In this document: one piece after another, positions 15,839 through 25,367 of the stretch | How the letters are laid out: every line of letters starts with the position of its first letter | Position numbering within the stretch: position 1 is the stretch's first letter | Assembly (NCBI RefSeq): GCF_902859745.1 | Contig: NZ_CADIJW010000014.1 | Coordinates: 1-64,000, forward strand | Source of the DNA: Achromobacter dolens | Lineage (GTDB): Bacteria > Pseudomonadota > Gammaproteobacteria > Burkholderiales > Burkholderiaceae_B | Direction: 5' to 3' | Length of the DNA: 64,000 bases | Position numbers and translations under genes: made by a program | The notes under the pieces: model-generated | The model's input: the letters and a program-made list of their open reading frames with translations, nothing else | What the model was told of the DNA's origin: nothing | Databases searched by the model: none

Positions 15839-17746
15839 CTAGGCAGCAGCCTCTTCAGCCGCCGGCCCCACCTGCCCCACATACCGGCAATCCAGCTCCA
15901 GCGACAACTCATCCATCCCCAGGATCTCCACCTCCACCGCCGTCCCGCGCTCCAGCTCGGGCATCCCCCCGATGCGGGTCACGAGCGGGCAGTTGGCGAA
16001 GCGCACCAGGTCTTCGCGCAGCACGTGCGCCACGGTGCGGGTGATGTTGTGCTGCTTGAGCCAGCGCAGGCACCAGTAGCGCTCCATCGCGCTCTGGAAC
16101 TCGGCCCAGGCCGCGTATTGCGCGTCGAACGCGCCGATGATCGCGAACAGGTCCGCGTCGCGCGGCTTGAAGGGGGCCACCAGGCGCGCCGAGACGCCGT
16201 GCTCGACCGCGGCGATCAACTGCCACTGGTTCACCAGGTCGACGTAGCGGCGCAGCGGCGACGTGCTCCAGGCGTATTGCGGCACGCCAATGGCTTCGTG
16301 CGGCAGCGCCTGCGTGCTCATGCGCACGCGGCCGGCCTGTTGCGAGCGGTAGATGCCGGGCACGCCGTGCTGGTTCAGCAGGCCGCCCCACAGATTGTTG
16401 GCCAGGATCATGTACTCGGCCACCATCCGGTCCAGCGGCGCGTTGCGCTGGCGCGGCACCAGGCGCACCGGGGTGTCGGGATCGTCGGGGTCGCCGTCCA
16501 GGTAGAAGCTGTATTCCACCCGCGAATTGTTCTCGGGCTTGCCGCGCACGTTTTCGCGCTGCGCCGACAGCGCCTGCGCCAGCTTCCACAGCGGGCGCAG
16601 CCAGTGGCCGTAGGGCAGGTCGGTGGAGGCGTCGTTCAGGCTTTCTTCGGTGACCTGGGCGTCGAGCATGTTGTGGCGCAGGTTCTCACGCACCACCACG
16701 CGCTCCAGGCGCGTGTCCGACTCGATGATCTCGCCGGTTTCCGGGTTGGCCGTCACGTACAGCGACAGCACCGGCACCTCGCGGCCGGCGTCCAGCGAGA
16801 ACGCCTTGATGACATTGTCGGGCTGCATGGGGATCTTGTCGCCCGGCATGTAGACGGTCGACAGGCGCGCGCGCGCCAGCTTGTCGAACTCGCTGTCGCG
16901 TGTCACGGTCAGGCCGGGCGCGGCCACGTGGATGCCGACGCGCAGATTGCCGTCGGGCAGGGTGGAGACCGACAGCGCGTCGTCGATTTCGGTGGTGGTG
17001 ACGTCGTCGACCGAGTAGATCTCGGCATCCGACAGCGGCAGGTCACGGTCGATCGGCGGCAGTTCCAGCTCGGGGAAGGCCAGGCCGCGCGGGAAGTTCA
17101 CCGCCAGGAAGCGGCGCTTGTGCAGGGCCAGCGCGTGCGGCCAGGCGCCCAGTTCCAGCAGCAGGCGGTCGGGGCTCTTGCCGAGCTTGGCGCAGGCGGC
17201 GTCCAGCGCCTTCCATTGCTGCGAATTCTTGTCGGGCCGGATCAGCAGTGATTCGGCCGCCTGGGCGATGGGCTCGGGCAGGCGGCCGGCGGCCATCTCG
17301 TCGACCCATTCCTGCTGCTGCTCGGCCTGGCGCTGTTTCTTTTCGAGCGCGGCCAGGGCGGCGGCCAGGATGTCGGGCGGGGCGGGGCGGTAGCTGCCCT
17401 TGCCGCGGCGGTGGAAATAGGCGGGCGCGCCGTGCAGGCGCATCAGCAGCGCGGCCTGTTCCACCGGGGTGGGGGCGTGGCCGAAGTAATCGGCCGCCAG
17501 CGCGGGCGAGTCGAATTCTTCCTGGGGCGCGCATTCCCAGAGGAATTGCAGATCCAGGGTTTCGGCCAGCGCCGCCGCCTGGGCCATCAGCGCGGCCGGT
17601 TCGGGCGCGGCGAAATTGAACAGCGTGTTGGCGCGCTTGATCTTGCTGCGCTTGCCCGACTCCGACTCCACCTGCAGGCTGGCGTCGGTTTCGGACAGGA
17701 TATGGCCGGCCTTGAAGCTGCCGTCGTCTTCGTAAAACACATACAT
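15839..17746 (-). CDS. rnb: RNase II family 3'-5' exoribonuclease
   Basis: A 635-residue processive exoribonuclease. An N-terminal OB-like region precedes the RNB catalytic domain (about residues 240-560). The acidic metal cluster is seen in SVDDVTTTEIDDALSV; one of the four canonical Asp positions is Glu, a conservative change. The C-terminal catalytic Arg block STSPLRRYVDL is intact. A short S1-like region ends the protein. It is the last gene of the mpl-esterase-rnb run. In related betaproteobacteria I recall rnb being followed by the TonB-like/aroE block, which here lies 8.4 kb away. Confidence 0.88.
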   Translation of the reverse strand: MYVFYEDDGSFKAGHILSETDASLQVESESGKRSKIKRANTLFNFAAPEPAALMAQAAALAETLDLQFLWECAPQEEFDSPALAADYFGHAPTPVEQAALLMRLHGAPAYFHRRGKGSYRPAPPDILAAALAALEKKQRQAEQQQEWVDEMAAGRLPEPIAQAAESLLIRPDKNSQQWKALDAACAKLGKSPDRLLLELGAWPHALALHKRRFLAVNFPRGLAFPELELPPIDRDLPLSDAEIYSVDDVTTTEIDDALSVSTLPDGNLRVGIHVAAPGLTVTRDSEFDKLARARLSTVYMPGDKIPMQPDNVIKAFSLDAGREVPVLSLYVTANPETGEIIESDTRLERVVVRENLRHNMLDAQVTEESLNDASTDLPYGHWLRPLWKLAQALSAQRENVRGKPENNSRVEYSFYLDGDPDDPDTPVRLVPRQRNAPLDRMVAEYMILANNLWGGLLNQHGVPGIYRSQQAGRVRMSTQALPHEAIGVPQYAWSTSPLRRYVDLVNQWQLIAAVEHGVSARLVAPFKPRDADLFAIIGAFDAQYAAWAEFQSAMERYWCLRWLKQHNITRTVAHVLREDLVRFANCPLVTRIGGMPELERGTAVEVEILGMDELSLELDCRYVGQVGPAAEEAAA

Positions 17747-17812
17747 GGTGAGGGTCGTCCTGGGCGGCGCGCACGCGCCGCCTTGCGCAGCTATCTATCG
17801 TTGATGTCAGTG

Positions 17813-18415
17813 TTATTTGGGGCCATTCGGCGTGGAGCCTAGGGCGAATTCGAGCACCTCGGGCATCCAGTCGGCGAAACCGGACAGGCCATGGTCGCCG
17901 CCTTGCACGATGCGCTGGCGGCAGCCGGCGTAGCGATCACGCATCTCACGCCAGTCCAGCACCTCGTCGCCCGTCGCCGCCACCAGGAAATACCGCTCTG
18001 GCCGGGTGATCCGGCCGACGTGCAGGGCGGCCAGTTCCTCCACATATTCCGGCAGGAACATGAACGGCGCGTCGGAATGATACATGCGGTGCTCGCCTAC
18101 CTGGGTCGCCAGGTCCCGCGCGGCCTCGACGGCGGGGTTGAGCAGCACCGCCTTGCAGCCCAGCGTCTCGGCCAGCCAGGTGGCATAGAAACCGCCCAGG
18201 GACGAACCGATCACGGTCAGCGCGAGCGGGTCGGGGGCGCCTGTCAATTGCTCGCGGGCGATGCCCAGCGCCAGCTCGGCAGCCTCGCGCGGGCTGGCCG
18301 GCAGTTGCGGGCAGGCCCACGCGCCGGCCAGCCCGCGGGCGGCCATGGCGTCGGCCATCAGGCGGGCCTTGAAGGAGATCGGCGAGGACCGGAAACCGTG
18401 CAGGTAAAGAATCAT
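17813..18415 (-). CDS. YqiA/YcfP-family alpha/beta-hydrolase esterase
   Basis: A 200-residue small hydrolase. It starts MILYLHGFRSSP with the oxyanion-hole HG, has the nucleophile elbow GSSLGG and ends with GGDHGLSGF, which supplies the catalytic His. These are the marks of the YqiA family of short esterases acting on small acyl esters in vitro; the natural substrate is unknown. It lies 47 bases after mpl and 66 bases before rnb on the same strand, so the three are probably co-transcribed. Confidence 0.8.
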   Translation of the reverse strand: MILYLHGFRSSPISFKARLMADAMAARGLAGAWACPQLPASPREAAELALGIAREQLTGAPDPLALTVIGSSLGGFYATWLAETLGCKAVLLNPAVEAARDLATQVGEHRMYHSDAPFMFLPEYVEELAALHVGRITRPERYFLVAATGDEVLDWREMRDRYAGCRQRIVQGGDHGLSGFADWMPEVLEFALGSTPNGPK

Positions 18416-18462
18416 TGGGTGCCTTTCCGGTGGGGCGGGGGCGCGGATGGAGGCACCCGGCC

Positions 18463-19833
18463 TCAGCCGCGCGCCTCCAGGGCGGCCAGCAGCTTGCCGT
18501 GGATGCCGCCGAAGCCGCCGTTGCTCATCACCAGCACCTGGTCGCCGGGTTGCGCGGCGCGCGTCACGGCGGCCACCAGGGCGTCGATATCATCGTAACT
18601 GGAAGCGCGTTCGCCCAGGGGCGCCAGCACCTGCGCCGGATTCCAGCCCAGGGCGTGCTTGCCCTCGCGGGCGCCGAAGCAGAACACCAGGTCCGCGTCG
18701 CGCAGGGAGTCGGGCAGGCGCGCCGCCATGGCGCCCAGCTTCATGGTGTTGGAGCGGGGCTCCAGCACGGCCAGGATGCGCGCCGGCCCGACCTGGCGGC
18801 GCAGGCCTTCCAGGGTGGTGGCGATGGCGGTGGGGTGATGGGCGAAATCGTCGTAGACCTTGACGCCGTTGACCGTGCCGCGCAGTTCCATGCGGCGCTT
18901 GACCCCGCCGAACCGGCTCAGGGCCTCGACGCCCTCGGCGGCCGGCACGCCGGCGTGCTCGGCGGCCGCCAGCGCGGCCAGCGCGTTCATGCGGTTGTGT
19001 TCGCCGCCCAGGGTCCAGCGCACGCTGCCCATGCTGGCGCCGTCGCGCCGCACCTCGAAGGCGCCGCTGTCGTCGGGCGCGCCCGCCTGCCAGGCGCCAT
19101 CGGCGCCGAACGTGACGATTTCGGACCAGCATCCGCGCGCAATCACGCGGTCCAGCGCTTCGGAGCGCGCCGGGCGGATGATGCGGCCGGACGCCGGAAT
19201 GGTGCGGACCAGGTGATGGAATTGGGTCTCGATGGCCGCCAGATCGGGAAAAATGTCGGCGTGATCGTATTCCAGGTTGTTCAGCACCGCGGTGCGCGGG
19301 CGATAGTGCACGAACTTGGAACGCTTGTCGAAGAACGCCGTGTCGTATTCGTCCGCTTCGATCACGAACGGGCGCCGCGCCGGATCATAGCGCGCGGACA
19401 CATGCAGATCCTGGGCCACGCCGCCGATCAGGAAATTGGGTGCCAGGCCGGCGGCTTCCAGGATCCAGGCCAGCATCGAGCTGGTGGTGGTCTTGCCGTG
19501 GGTGCCGGCCACCGCCAGCACGTGGGCGCCCGGCAGGATGTTGTCGCCCAGCCATTGCGGGCCGGACACATAGCGGGCGCCGGATTCCAGAATGGCTTCC
19601 ATCAGGGGATTGCCGCGGCTGACGACGTTGCCGATCACGTACAGGTCCGGCTTGAGGGCCATCTGTTCGGGGCCGAAACCCTCGATCAGCTCGATTCCCT
19701 GTTCGGATAGCTGGGTGCTCATGGGCGGATAGACGCCCGCGTCGCAACCGGTGACCTTGTGGCCGGCGGCGCGCGCGATCAGCGCCAGGCCGCCCATGAA
19801 CGTACCGCAGATGCCAAGAATGTGCAGGTGCAT
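18463..19833 (-). CDS. mpl: UDP-N-acetylmuramate:tripeptide ligase (murein peptide recycling)
   Basis: A 456-residue cytosolic Mur-ligase paralogue that joins recovered L-Ala-gamma-D-Glu-meso-DAP to UDP-MurNAc. The N terminus HILGICGTFMGG is the nucleotide-sugar loop distinctive of Mpl. The P-loop is GTHGKTTT, and NNLEYDHADIF and HNRMNALAA follow in Mur-ligase order; DDFAHHPTA marks the C-terminal domain. AGGAG precedes ATG 19833; the longer frame upstream has no Mpl similarity. It is divergent from the TlpA-like gene across 98 bases. Confidence 0.95.
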   Translation of the reverse strand: MHLHILGICGTFMGGLALIARAAGHKVTGCDAGVYPPMSTQLSEQGIELIEGFGPEQMALKPDLYVIGNVVSRGNPLMEAILESGARYVSGPQWLGDNILPGAHVLAVAGTHGKTTTSSMLAWILEAAGLAPNFLIGGVAQDLHVSARYDPARRPFVIEADEYDTAFFDKRSKFVHYRPRTAVLNNLEYDHADIFPDLAAIETQFHHLVRTIPASGRIIRPARSEALDRVIARGCWSEIVTFGADGAWQAGAPDDSGAFEVRRDGASMGSVRWTLGGEHNRMNALAALAAAEHAGVPAAEGVEALSRFGGVKRRMELRGTVNGVKVYDDFAHHPTAIATTLEGLRRQVGPARILAVLEPRSNTMKLGAMAARLPDSLRDADLVFCFGAREGKHALGWNPAQVLAPLGERASSYDDIDALVAAVTRAAQPGDQVLVMSNGGFGGIHGKLLAALEARG

Positions 19834-19919
19834 TGAAAACTCTCCTGTCCTGCATTGTATATATAGGCGCAGGTCAAGCCGGCACGGCGGGCGATGCGGC
19901 GAAAACCGGCCGCAGCGGT

Positions 19920-19925
19920 TATGAT
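19920..19925 (+). promoter_or_regulatory. Candidate -10 element for the TlpA-like gene
   Basis: TATGAT lies so close to the ATG at 19932 that transcription would start at or within one base of the start codon, giving a leaderless message. No ribosome-binding site is visible before this ATG, which fits. A clear -35 is not obvious. Confidence 0.4.
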
Positions 19926-19931
19926 CGCGCC

Positions 19932-20468
19932 ATGAATCGACGCCTACTCCTTTCCGCCGCCGTGGCCGTGGCCGCCACGGTCGCGGGCGGCTACACCCTG
20001 CTGGGGCGCAACAAGTCCCGGCAGGCACCCGCGGCGCCCGCCGCCGAGGATCCTGTCGCCGCGCTCATGCAGTTGCAGTTGCCCGACCTGAACGGCGCGA
20101 CGCAGTCGCTGGCCGCCTGGAAAGGCCAGCCCATCGTGGTGAATTTCTGGGCCACCTGGTGCGCGCCGTGCGTCAAGGAGATGCCCGAACTCGACGCGTT
20201 GCAGAAAAAATACCCGCAAATCAAGTTTGTCGGTATCGGCGTGGATTCTGCCGCCAACATGCAAAAATTTGTCGAGAAAGTACAGGTTTCATACCCGTTG
20301 CGGGTCATTGGCGCTGGTGCCATCGATACCCTGCGCAAGCTGGGAAATCCTAGCGGTGGCCTGCCATTTACCATTGTTTTCAATGCAGATGGCAGCATTA
20401 ACCGGAAGATATTGGGTGAAATCCAGCCCGACGACCTGAATCAAACGCTCTCTGGTTTGAAGGCGTAA
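19932..20468 (+). CDS. TlpA/ResA-like membrane-anchored thioredoxin
   Basis: A 178-residue periplasmic thiol-disulfide protein. Residues 1-24 form an N-terminal signal or anchor. The thioredoxin-fold active site is FWATWCAPCVKEMP, with WCAPC near residue 78, and the cis-Pro lies in GGLPFT. Proteins of this type reduce disulfides for cytochrome c maturation or other secreted targets. The 3' half uses more A+T-rich codons than its neighbours. It may be transcribed separately from aroQ, which starts 90 bases later. Confidence 0.88.
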   Translation: MNRRLLLSAAVAVAATVAGGYTLLGRNKSRQAPAAPAAEDPVAALMQLQLPDLNGATQSLAAWKGQPIVVNFWATWCAPCVKEMPELDALQKKYPQIKFVGIGVDSAANMQKFVEKVQVSYPLRVIGAGAIDTLRKLGNPSGGLPFTIVFNADGSINRKILGEIQPDDLNQTLSGLKA

Positions 20469-20557
20469 GTCTGTTGGACAAATAGTAGGAATTGGCGTAA
20501 AAAGCTGGTTTATCGGCTGTTTTGCCAACAATTGGCAATCCACTCTCTGGCAAGCGC

Positions 20558-20992
20558 ATGGCGCAAAACATACTGGTATTGCATGGCCCGAATCTGAACC
20601 TGCTTGGCACCCGGGAACCCCATATCTACGGCAGCCTCACGCTGCCCCAGATCAACGAGGGCCTGGAGCGGCTGGCCGGTGAATTGGGCGCCACGCTGAC
20701 CGCGTGGCAAGGCAATCACGAAGGCGCGCTGGTTGACCGCATCCAGGCGGCCCGGCAAGACGGCACCGATTTCATCATCATCAACGCGGCGGCATATACG
20801 CACACCAGCGTCGCGATCCGCGATGCGCTGGCCGGGGTCGCGATCCCATTTATTGAAGTACATTTGTCCAACCTGTATAAGCGAGAGCCCTTCAGGCATC
20901 ACTCATATCTGTCCGACTTGGCGGTAGGCCTCATCAGCGGCCTGGGCGCGGACGGCTACGAAGCGGCGCTGCGTTACGCAGTGCGGCACTGA
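20558..20992 (+). CDS. aroQ: Type II 3-dehydroquinate dehydratase
   Basis: A 144-residue enzyme of the shikimate pathway that dehydrates 3-dehydroquinate. It has [14 protein letters not shown] with the catalytic Tyr in the IYG that follows, [16 protein letters not shown], the catalytic His in EVHLSN, and KREPFRHHS. Two usual positions differ: LNGPNLN reads LHGPNLN and the Pro of NPAAYTH is Ala. ATG 20558 was preferred by homology; an in-frame TTG at 20522 would add 12 residues. It heads the common aroQ-accB-accC cluster. Confidence 0.92.
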   Translation: MAQNILVLHGPNLNLLGTREPHIYGSLTLPQINEGLERLAGELGATLTAWQGNHEGALVDRIQAARQDGTDFIIINAAAYTHTSVAIRDALAGVAIPFIEVHLSNLYKREPFRHHSYLSDLAVGLISGLGADGYEAALRYAVRH

Positions 20993-21080
20993 TCTCGCAC
21001 CAACTCTCAGCTTTTACATCTTATATGGCGCGGACCCGACGATCGGGACGTTGCCGACACTATCTCGGGAAGCAGCTTTT

Positions 21081-21539
21081 ATGGACCTTCGAAAACTCAA
21101 AACCCTGATCGACTTGGTGGCTGAATCGGGCATCGCCGAACTGGAAATCACCGAAGGCGAAGGCAAGGTTCGCATCGTCAAGTTCTCGCAGACCCTGCAG
21201 CCGGTGGCCTACCACCAGCCGGAAGCTGGCGTCGCCGCCGCGCCCGTGGCCGCCGCCGCGCCCGCTCCCGCTCCCGCCGCGGCCGAAGCCGCCCCGGTGG
21301 TCCAGGGCCACGTGGTCAAGGCGCCGATGGTCGGCACCTTCTACCGTTCGCCGAACCCGGGCGCCGCGCCGTTCATCGACGTGGGCGCCACGGTCAAGGA
21401 AGGCGACCCGCTGTGCATCATTGAAGCCATGAAGCTGCTCAATGAAATCGAAGCCGACAAGTCCGGCGTCATCAAAGAAATCCTGGTCGAAAACGGCGAG
21501 CCCGTCGAGTACGGTCAACCCCTGTTCGTCATTGGCTGA
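21081..21539 (+). CDS. accB: Biotin carboxyl carrier protein of acetyl-CoA carboxylase
   Basis: A 152-residue carrier. The N-terminal dimer region is followed by an Ala/Pro-rich linker (about residues 50-75) and a C-terminal biotinyl domain. Biotin is attached to Lys118 in EAMKLLNE. It carries carboxyl groups between AccC and AccAD for malonyl-CoA synthesis. The start ATG 21081 matches the conserved N terminus [12 protein letters not shown]. accC begins nine bases after its stop, so the two are co-expressed. Confidence 0.97.
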   Translation: MDLRKLKTLIDLVAESGIAELEITEGEGKVRIVKFSQTLQPVAYHQPEAGVAAAPVAAAAPAPAPAAAEAAPVVQGHVVKAPMVGTFYRSPNPGAAPFIDVGATVKEGDPLCIIEAMKLLNEIEADKSGVIKEILVENGEPVEYGQPLFVIG

Positions 21540-21548
21540 TAGCTGAAA

Positions 21549-22895
21549 ATGTTCGAAAAAATCCTGATCGCCAACCGGGGCGAAATCGCCCTGCGCATTC
21601 AGCGCGCCTGCCGCGAGCTGGGCATCAAGACCGTGGTGGTGCACTCCGAAGCGGACCGCGAAGCCAAGTACGTGCGCCTGGCCGATGAATCCGTGTGCAT
21701 CGGGCCTGCGCCGTCGCGTGAAAGCTACCTCAACATGCCGGCCATCATTTCGGCGGCCGAAGTCACGGATTCCGAGGCAATCCACCCGGGTTACGGGTTC
21801 TTGTCCGAAAATGCCGACTTCGCCGATCGCGTCGAAAAGAGCGGCTTCGTGTTCATCGGTCCGCGCCCCGACACCATTCGCCTGATGGGCGACAAGGTCA
21901 GCGCCAAGCGCGCCATGATCGAAGCCGGCGTGCCGGTGGTGCCGGGTTCCGAAGGCGCGTTGCCCGACGATCCGCAGGAAATCATCCGCGTTGCCCGCGA
22001 AGTCGGCTATCCGGTCATCATCAAGGCCGCGGGCGGCGGCGGTGGCCGCGGCATGCGAGTGGTGTACACCGAGGCCGCGCTGCTGAACGCCGTCACCATG
22101 ACGCGTTCGGAAGCGGGCGCCGCGTTCAACAACCCGGAAGTCTATATGGAGAAGTTCCTCGAGAACCCGCGCCATGTGGAAATCCAGGTGCTGGCCGACG
22201 GCGGTCGCAACGCCGTGTGGCTGGGCGAGCGCGATTGCTCCATGCAGCGCCGCCACCAGAAGGTCATCGAGGAAGCGCCGGCCCCCGGCATCGCGCGCCG
22301 CCTGATCGAGCGCATCGGCGACCGCTGCGCCGACGCCTGCCGCAAGATGGGCTACCGCGGCGCCGGCACGTTCGAATTCCTGTATGAGAACGGCGAGTTC
22401 TATTTCATCGAAATGAACACCCGCATCCAGGTCGAACACCCGGTCACCGAGCTGATCACCGGCGTCGACCTGGTGCAGCAGCAGATCCTGATCGCCGCCG
22501 GCGAGAAGTTCACGCTGCGCCAGCGCGACATCACCTTCAAGGGCCACGCGATCGAGTGCCGCATCAACGCCGAGGATCCGTTCCGCTTCGTGCCCAGCCC
22601 TGGCCGCATCACCAACTGGCACACGCCGGGCGGCCCGGGCGTGCGTATCGATTCGCACGCGTTCAACGGCTATTTCGTGCCGCCGAACTATGATTCGATG
22701 ATCGCCAAGGTCATCACCTACGGCGACACGCGCGACCAGGCCCTGGCACGCATGCGCACCGCGCTGTCGGAAATGGTGGTGGAAGGCATTTCCACCAACA
22801 TCCCGCTGCACCGTGAACTGCTGCAGGACGCCCGCTTCATCGAAGGCGGCACCAGCATCCACTATCTGGAAAACAAGCTGGCCCAGCGCCCCTGA
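21549..22895 (+). CDS. accC: Biotin carboxylase subunit of acetyl-CoA carboxylase
   Basis: A 448-residue ATP-grasp enzyme that carboxylates the biotin on AccB. It begins [14 protein letters not shown]. The glycine-rich ATP loop [23 protein letters not shown] and the catalytic block [14 protein letters not shown] are all present. Length and motifs are normal. A strong terminator follows its stop, so prmA downstream probably has its own promoter or is read through partially. Confidence 0.97.
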   Translation: MFEKILIANRGEIALRIQRACRELGIKTVVVHSEADREAKYVRLADESVCIGPAPSRESYLNMPAIISAAEVTDSEAIHPGYGFLSENADFADRVEKSGFVFIGPRPDTIRLMGDKVSAKRAMIEAGVPVVPGSEGALPDDPQEIIRVAREVGYPVIIKAAGGGGGRGMRVVYTEAALLNAVTMTRSEAGAAFNNPEVYMEKFLENPRHVEIQVLADGGRNAVWLGERDCSMQRRHQKVIEEAPAPGIARRLIERIGDRCADACRKMGYRGAGTFEFLYENGEFYFIEMNTRIQVEHPVTELITGVDLVQQQILIAAGEKFTLRQRDITFKGHAIECRINAEDPFRFVPSPGRITNWHTPGGPGVRIDSHAFNGYFVPPNYDSMIAKVITYGDTRDQALARMRTALSEMVVEGISTNIPLHRELLQDARFIEGGTSIHYLENKLAQRP

Positions 22896-22906
22896 CCAGC
22901 ACAATA

Positions 22907-22927
22907 GGGGCCCGTGGCCCCTTTTTT
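22907..22927 (+). terminator. Rho-independent terminator after accC
   Basis: GGGGCC (22907-22912) and GGCCCC (22916-22921) form a stem with a CGT loop, followed by six T residues. It lies 12 bases past the accC stop and points in the accC direction. Confidence 0.88.
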
Positions 22928-22995
22928 ACTGCCTTAACCGGGCTGACCGGGCCGCGGCGCATGCCGCGGCCCGTTGGCCAGATGGAAGAATCATC

Positions 22996-23922
22996 ATGCG
23001 TGAACTCGTGCTCCATTGCCAGGAGGCGCAAGCCGAGGCCCTGTCCGACGCCCTGCTGGAAGCGGGCGTGCTGTCGGTGTCCGTCGAGGACGCCGACCTG
23101 GGCACCGACGACGAGCGTCCGCTGTTCGGCGAGCCGGGCACCGAGCCCGACGTGCAGGCCTGGGAGCGCAATCGCGTCGTGGCCTTGCTGCCGGACGGAG
23201 CCGACCCCGCGCAGATCATGGAAGAAGCCGCCGCCGCGGGCGAGCTCGACCCGGCGCTGTTCGCCGGCTGGAGCCTGCGCGACGTGCCGGACGCCGACTG
23301 GGTGCGCCTGACGCAATCGCAGTTCGGCCCCATCCACATCGCCGAACGTCTCTGGATCGTGCCCAGTTGGCACCGCGACAGCCCGGACGTGCCGGGCCTG
23401 GAAGCGGCCGCGGCCGAGGATGGCGCCATCCATATCGAACTCGATCCGGGCCTGGCCTTCGGCACCGGCAGCCATCCGACCACGCACCTGTGCCTGGCGT
23501 GGCTCGAAGCCGAGCTGCCCAAGGGCGCGACGCTGCTGGACTACGGCTGCGGCTCGGGCATCCTTGCCATCGCCGCGCGCAAGCTGGGCGCCGGCCCGAC
23601 CCAGGCCGTCGACATCGACGCCCAGGCGGTGCAGAGCACGGTCTTCAACGCCGAGGTCAACCACGTCGAACTGCAGGCCATGTTGCCCGACGGCCTGGCC
23701 GACGGCACGTTCGAAGTGGTGGTGGCCAACATCCTGTCCAACCCGCTCAAGGTGCTGGCGCCCATGCTGGCCGGGCGCGTCGCCGCGGGCGGTCACCTGG
23801 TGCTGTCCGGCGTGCTGGAACGGCAGGCCGAGGAAGTCGCCGCCGCGTACGCGCCCTGGATCGCCATGTCGGTCTGGCGCGCCCGCGACGGCTGGGTCTG
23901 CCTGCACGGCCAGAAGGCCTGA
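22996..23922 (+). CDS. prmA: Ribosomal protein L11 methyltransferase
   Basis: A 308-residue SAM-dependent methylase that trimethylates ribosomal protein L11. The N-terminal substrate-recognition domain is followed by [13 protein letters not shown], the SAM motif [14 protein letters not shown], the acidic VDID and the catalytic loop NILSNPL. ATG 22996 starts the conserved MRELVLHC sequence. It is followed 23 bases later by the zinc-ribbon gene, probably in one transcript. Confidence 0.95.
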   Translation: MRELVLHCQEAQAEALSDALLEAGVLSVSVEDADLGTDDERPLFGEPGTEPDVQAWERNRVVALLPDGADPAQIMEEAAAAGELDPALFAGWSLRDVPDADWVRLTQSQFGPIHIAERLWIVPSWHRDSPDVPGLEAAAAEDGAIHIELDPGLAFGTGSHPTTHLCLAWLEAELPKGATLLDYGCGSGILAIAARKLGAGPTQAVDIDAQAVQSTVFNAEVNHVELQAMLPDGLADGTFEVVVANILSNPLKVLAPMLAGRVAAGGHLVLSGVLERQAEEVAAAYAPWIAMSVWRARDGWVCLHGQKA

Positions 23923-23945
23923 GTCCGTTTCCGCCGGATCGCGCC

Positions 23946-25355
23946 ATGGCCCTGACCACCCGCTGCCCGCAATGCGGCACGTCATTCAAGGTGGTGCCCG
24001 ACCAACTCCGGGTCCGCAACGGCCTGGTGCGTTGCGGCGCCTGCGCCACCGTGTTCGACGGCCGCGCCTGCCTGCTGCCTGAGGCGGGCATACCGGCATC
24101 GGGCGTACCGGCATCGGGCATGCCGGCATCGGCCGTACCGGCTGCGGTTCCGCCGCCCGCCGCGATCCCGCCCGCCGCGCCCATTGTCTTGCCGGTGAGC
24201 GCCGCGCCGGTCCTGGCGCCACCCGCCCAACCGGCCGATGAACCCCCGCCTCTGGTGCGGCGGCCGTCCGCCGAGCAACCCCCCGTTGCCCCCTGGGACG
24301 ACCTGCCTGACGAACCTTTCCTGGCGACGCCGCGCGAAACGGCGATCCGGCCCGTCACGCCGCCGCCCGCTGTGCCGCCCGCAGTACCGCCCGCGGTGCT
24401 GCGAGGCCGCGACGATATCCGCCGCCGCATCGAACCCGATGCCGCGCTGGCGCAAGAGGGCGATGACGACGAAGACGAGAACGAAGACCTCGATCGCTAC
24501 GACGATGAGCCGGGCCTGGCCCGGCAGCCGCGCTGGCAGGAACCCGCCGCGCCGCGCGACGAGCCCATCGTGGCGGTGCGCGACAGCGCGCGTTGGGATG
24601 CGCCGCACGCTGCCCGGCCGGCCGAGCCGGTCTTCGTGGTGCGTGACGAGGCTACCGATTCGCGCCATGACGATGACGAGGATGGCCGCGACGGGGATCG
24701 CGACGACGATTTCGACAGAGACCACGACGACGTCGATGACGGGCGCGGCGAGGACTCGCCGGAACCGATCCTCGGCGACACGCGCACCCGCTACTCCAGC
24801 GCCACCGACGTCGGCCGCGCGCCGCCCGAATTCCTCGACCAGGACCGCCAGGAGCGCCGCGGCCTGCTGCGCAAGCTGTGGGGCTATGCCTGCCTGCTCG
24901 GCCTGATCGCGCTGGGGCTGCAACTGCTGTACGTGTACCGCATCGATATCGCCAACTCCGTGCCCGTCCTGCGGCCGGCGCTCGAGACCGTCTGCAAGCC
25001 GCTCGGATGCACGGTCGGCTACGCGCGCCGCCTCGAGCGGATTGCCATTTCCTCGTCGTCGCTGCAGCCTCCCACGGGCGCCGCCGCCATCGACGACGGC
25101 CGCACCCGCCTGGTGTTGAACCTGGTTCTGCGCAACCGCTACGACAAGCCGCAGCACTGGCCCGCGCTGGTGCTGGACCTGACTGATTTATCGGACACCG
25201 TGGTGGTGCGCCGGGTGCTGATGCCCGAGAATTACCTGACGCCCGAGCAGTTGCGCGGTCCCTTCGGACCGGCGGGCGAACTGAAGATTTCCGTGCCGAT
25301 TGAAGTGACCGGCGTTCAAGTCAACGGCTACCAACTCGACAAGTTCTTTCCCTGA
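23946..25355 (+). CDS. Zinc-ribbon and DUF3426 membrane protein
   Basis: A 469-residue protein of unknown function. Residues 6-40 hold a CPQC...CGAC zinc ribbon of the MJ0042 type (TRCPQCGTSFKV, VRCGACATVF). A disordered Pro/Ala stretch with GxPAS repeats and then a very acidic Asp/Glu/Arg-rich region fill residues 45-300. One membrane helix lies near 320-340 (LLGLIALGLQLLYVY), and the C-terminal DUF3426 domain (LVLNLVLRNRYDKPQHWPAL) is outside the cytoplasm. The family commonly follows prmA in betaproteobacteria. The frame is open across the low-complexity part. Confidence 0.85.
   Translation: MALTTRCPQCGTSFKVVPDQLRVRNGLVRCGACATVFDGRACLLPEAGIPASGVPASGMPASAVPAAVPPPAAIPPAAPIVLPVSAAPVLAPPAQPADEPPPLVRRPSAEQPPVAPWDDLPDEPFLATPRETAIRPVTPPPAVPPAVPPAVLRGRDDIRRRIEPDAALAQEGDDDEDENEDLDRYDDEPGLARQPRWQEPAAPRDEPIVAVRDSARWDAPHAARPAEPVFVVRDEATDSRHDDDEDGRDGDRDDDFDRDHDDVDDGRGEDSPEPILGDTRTRYSSATDVGRAPPEFLDQDRQERRGLLRKLWGYACLLGLIALGLQLLYVYRIDIANSVPVLRPALETVCKPLGCTVGYARRLERIAISSSSLQPPTGAAAIDDGRTRLVLNLVLRNRYDKPQHWPALVLDLTDLSDTVVVRRVLMPENYLTPEQLRGPFGPAGELKISVPIEVTGVQVNGYQLDKFFP
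24086..24145 (+). repeat. Four tandem 15-base units inside the zinc-ribbon protein gene
   Basis: Units at 24086, 24101, 24116 and 24131 read GGGCATACCGGCATC with small variations. They encode the GIPAS/GVPAS/GMPAS/AVPAA series. Copy number is likely to vary by slippage without breaking the frame. Confidence 0.85.
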
Positions 25356-25367
25356 AGGATGACATTC

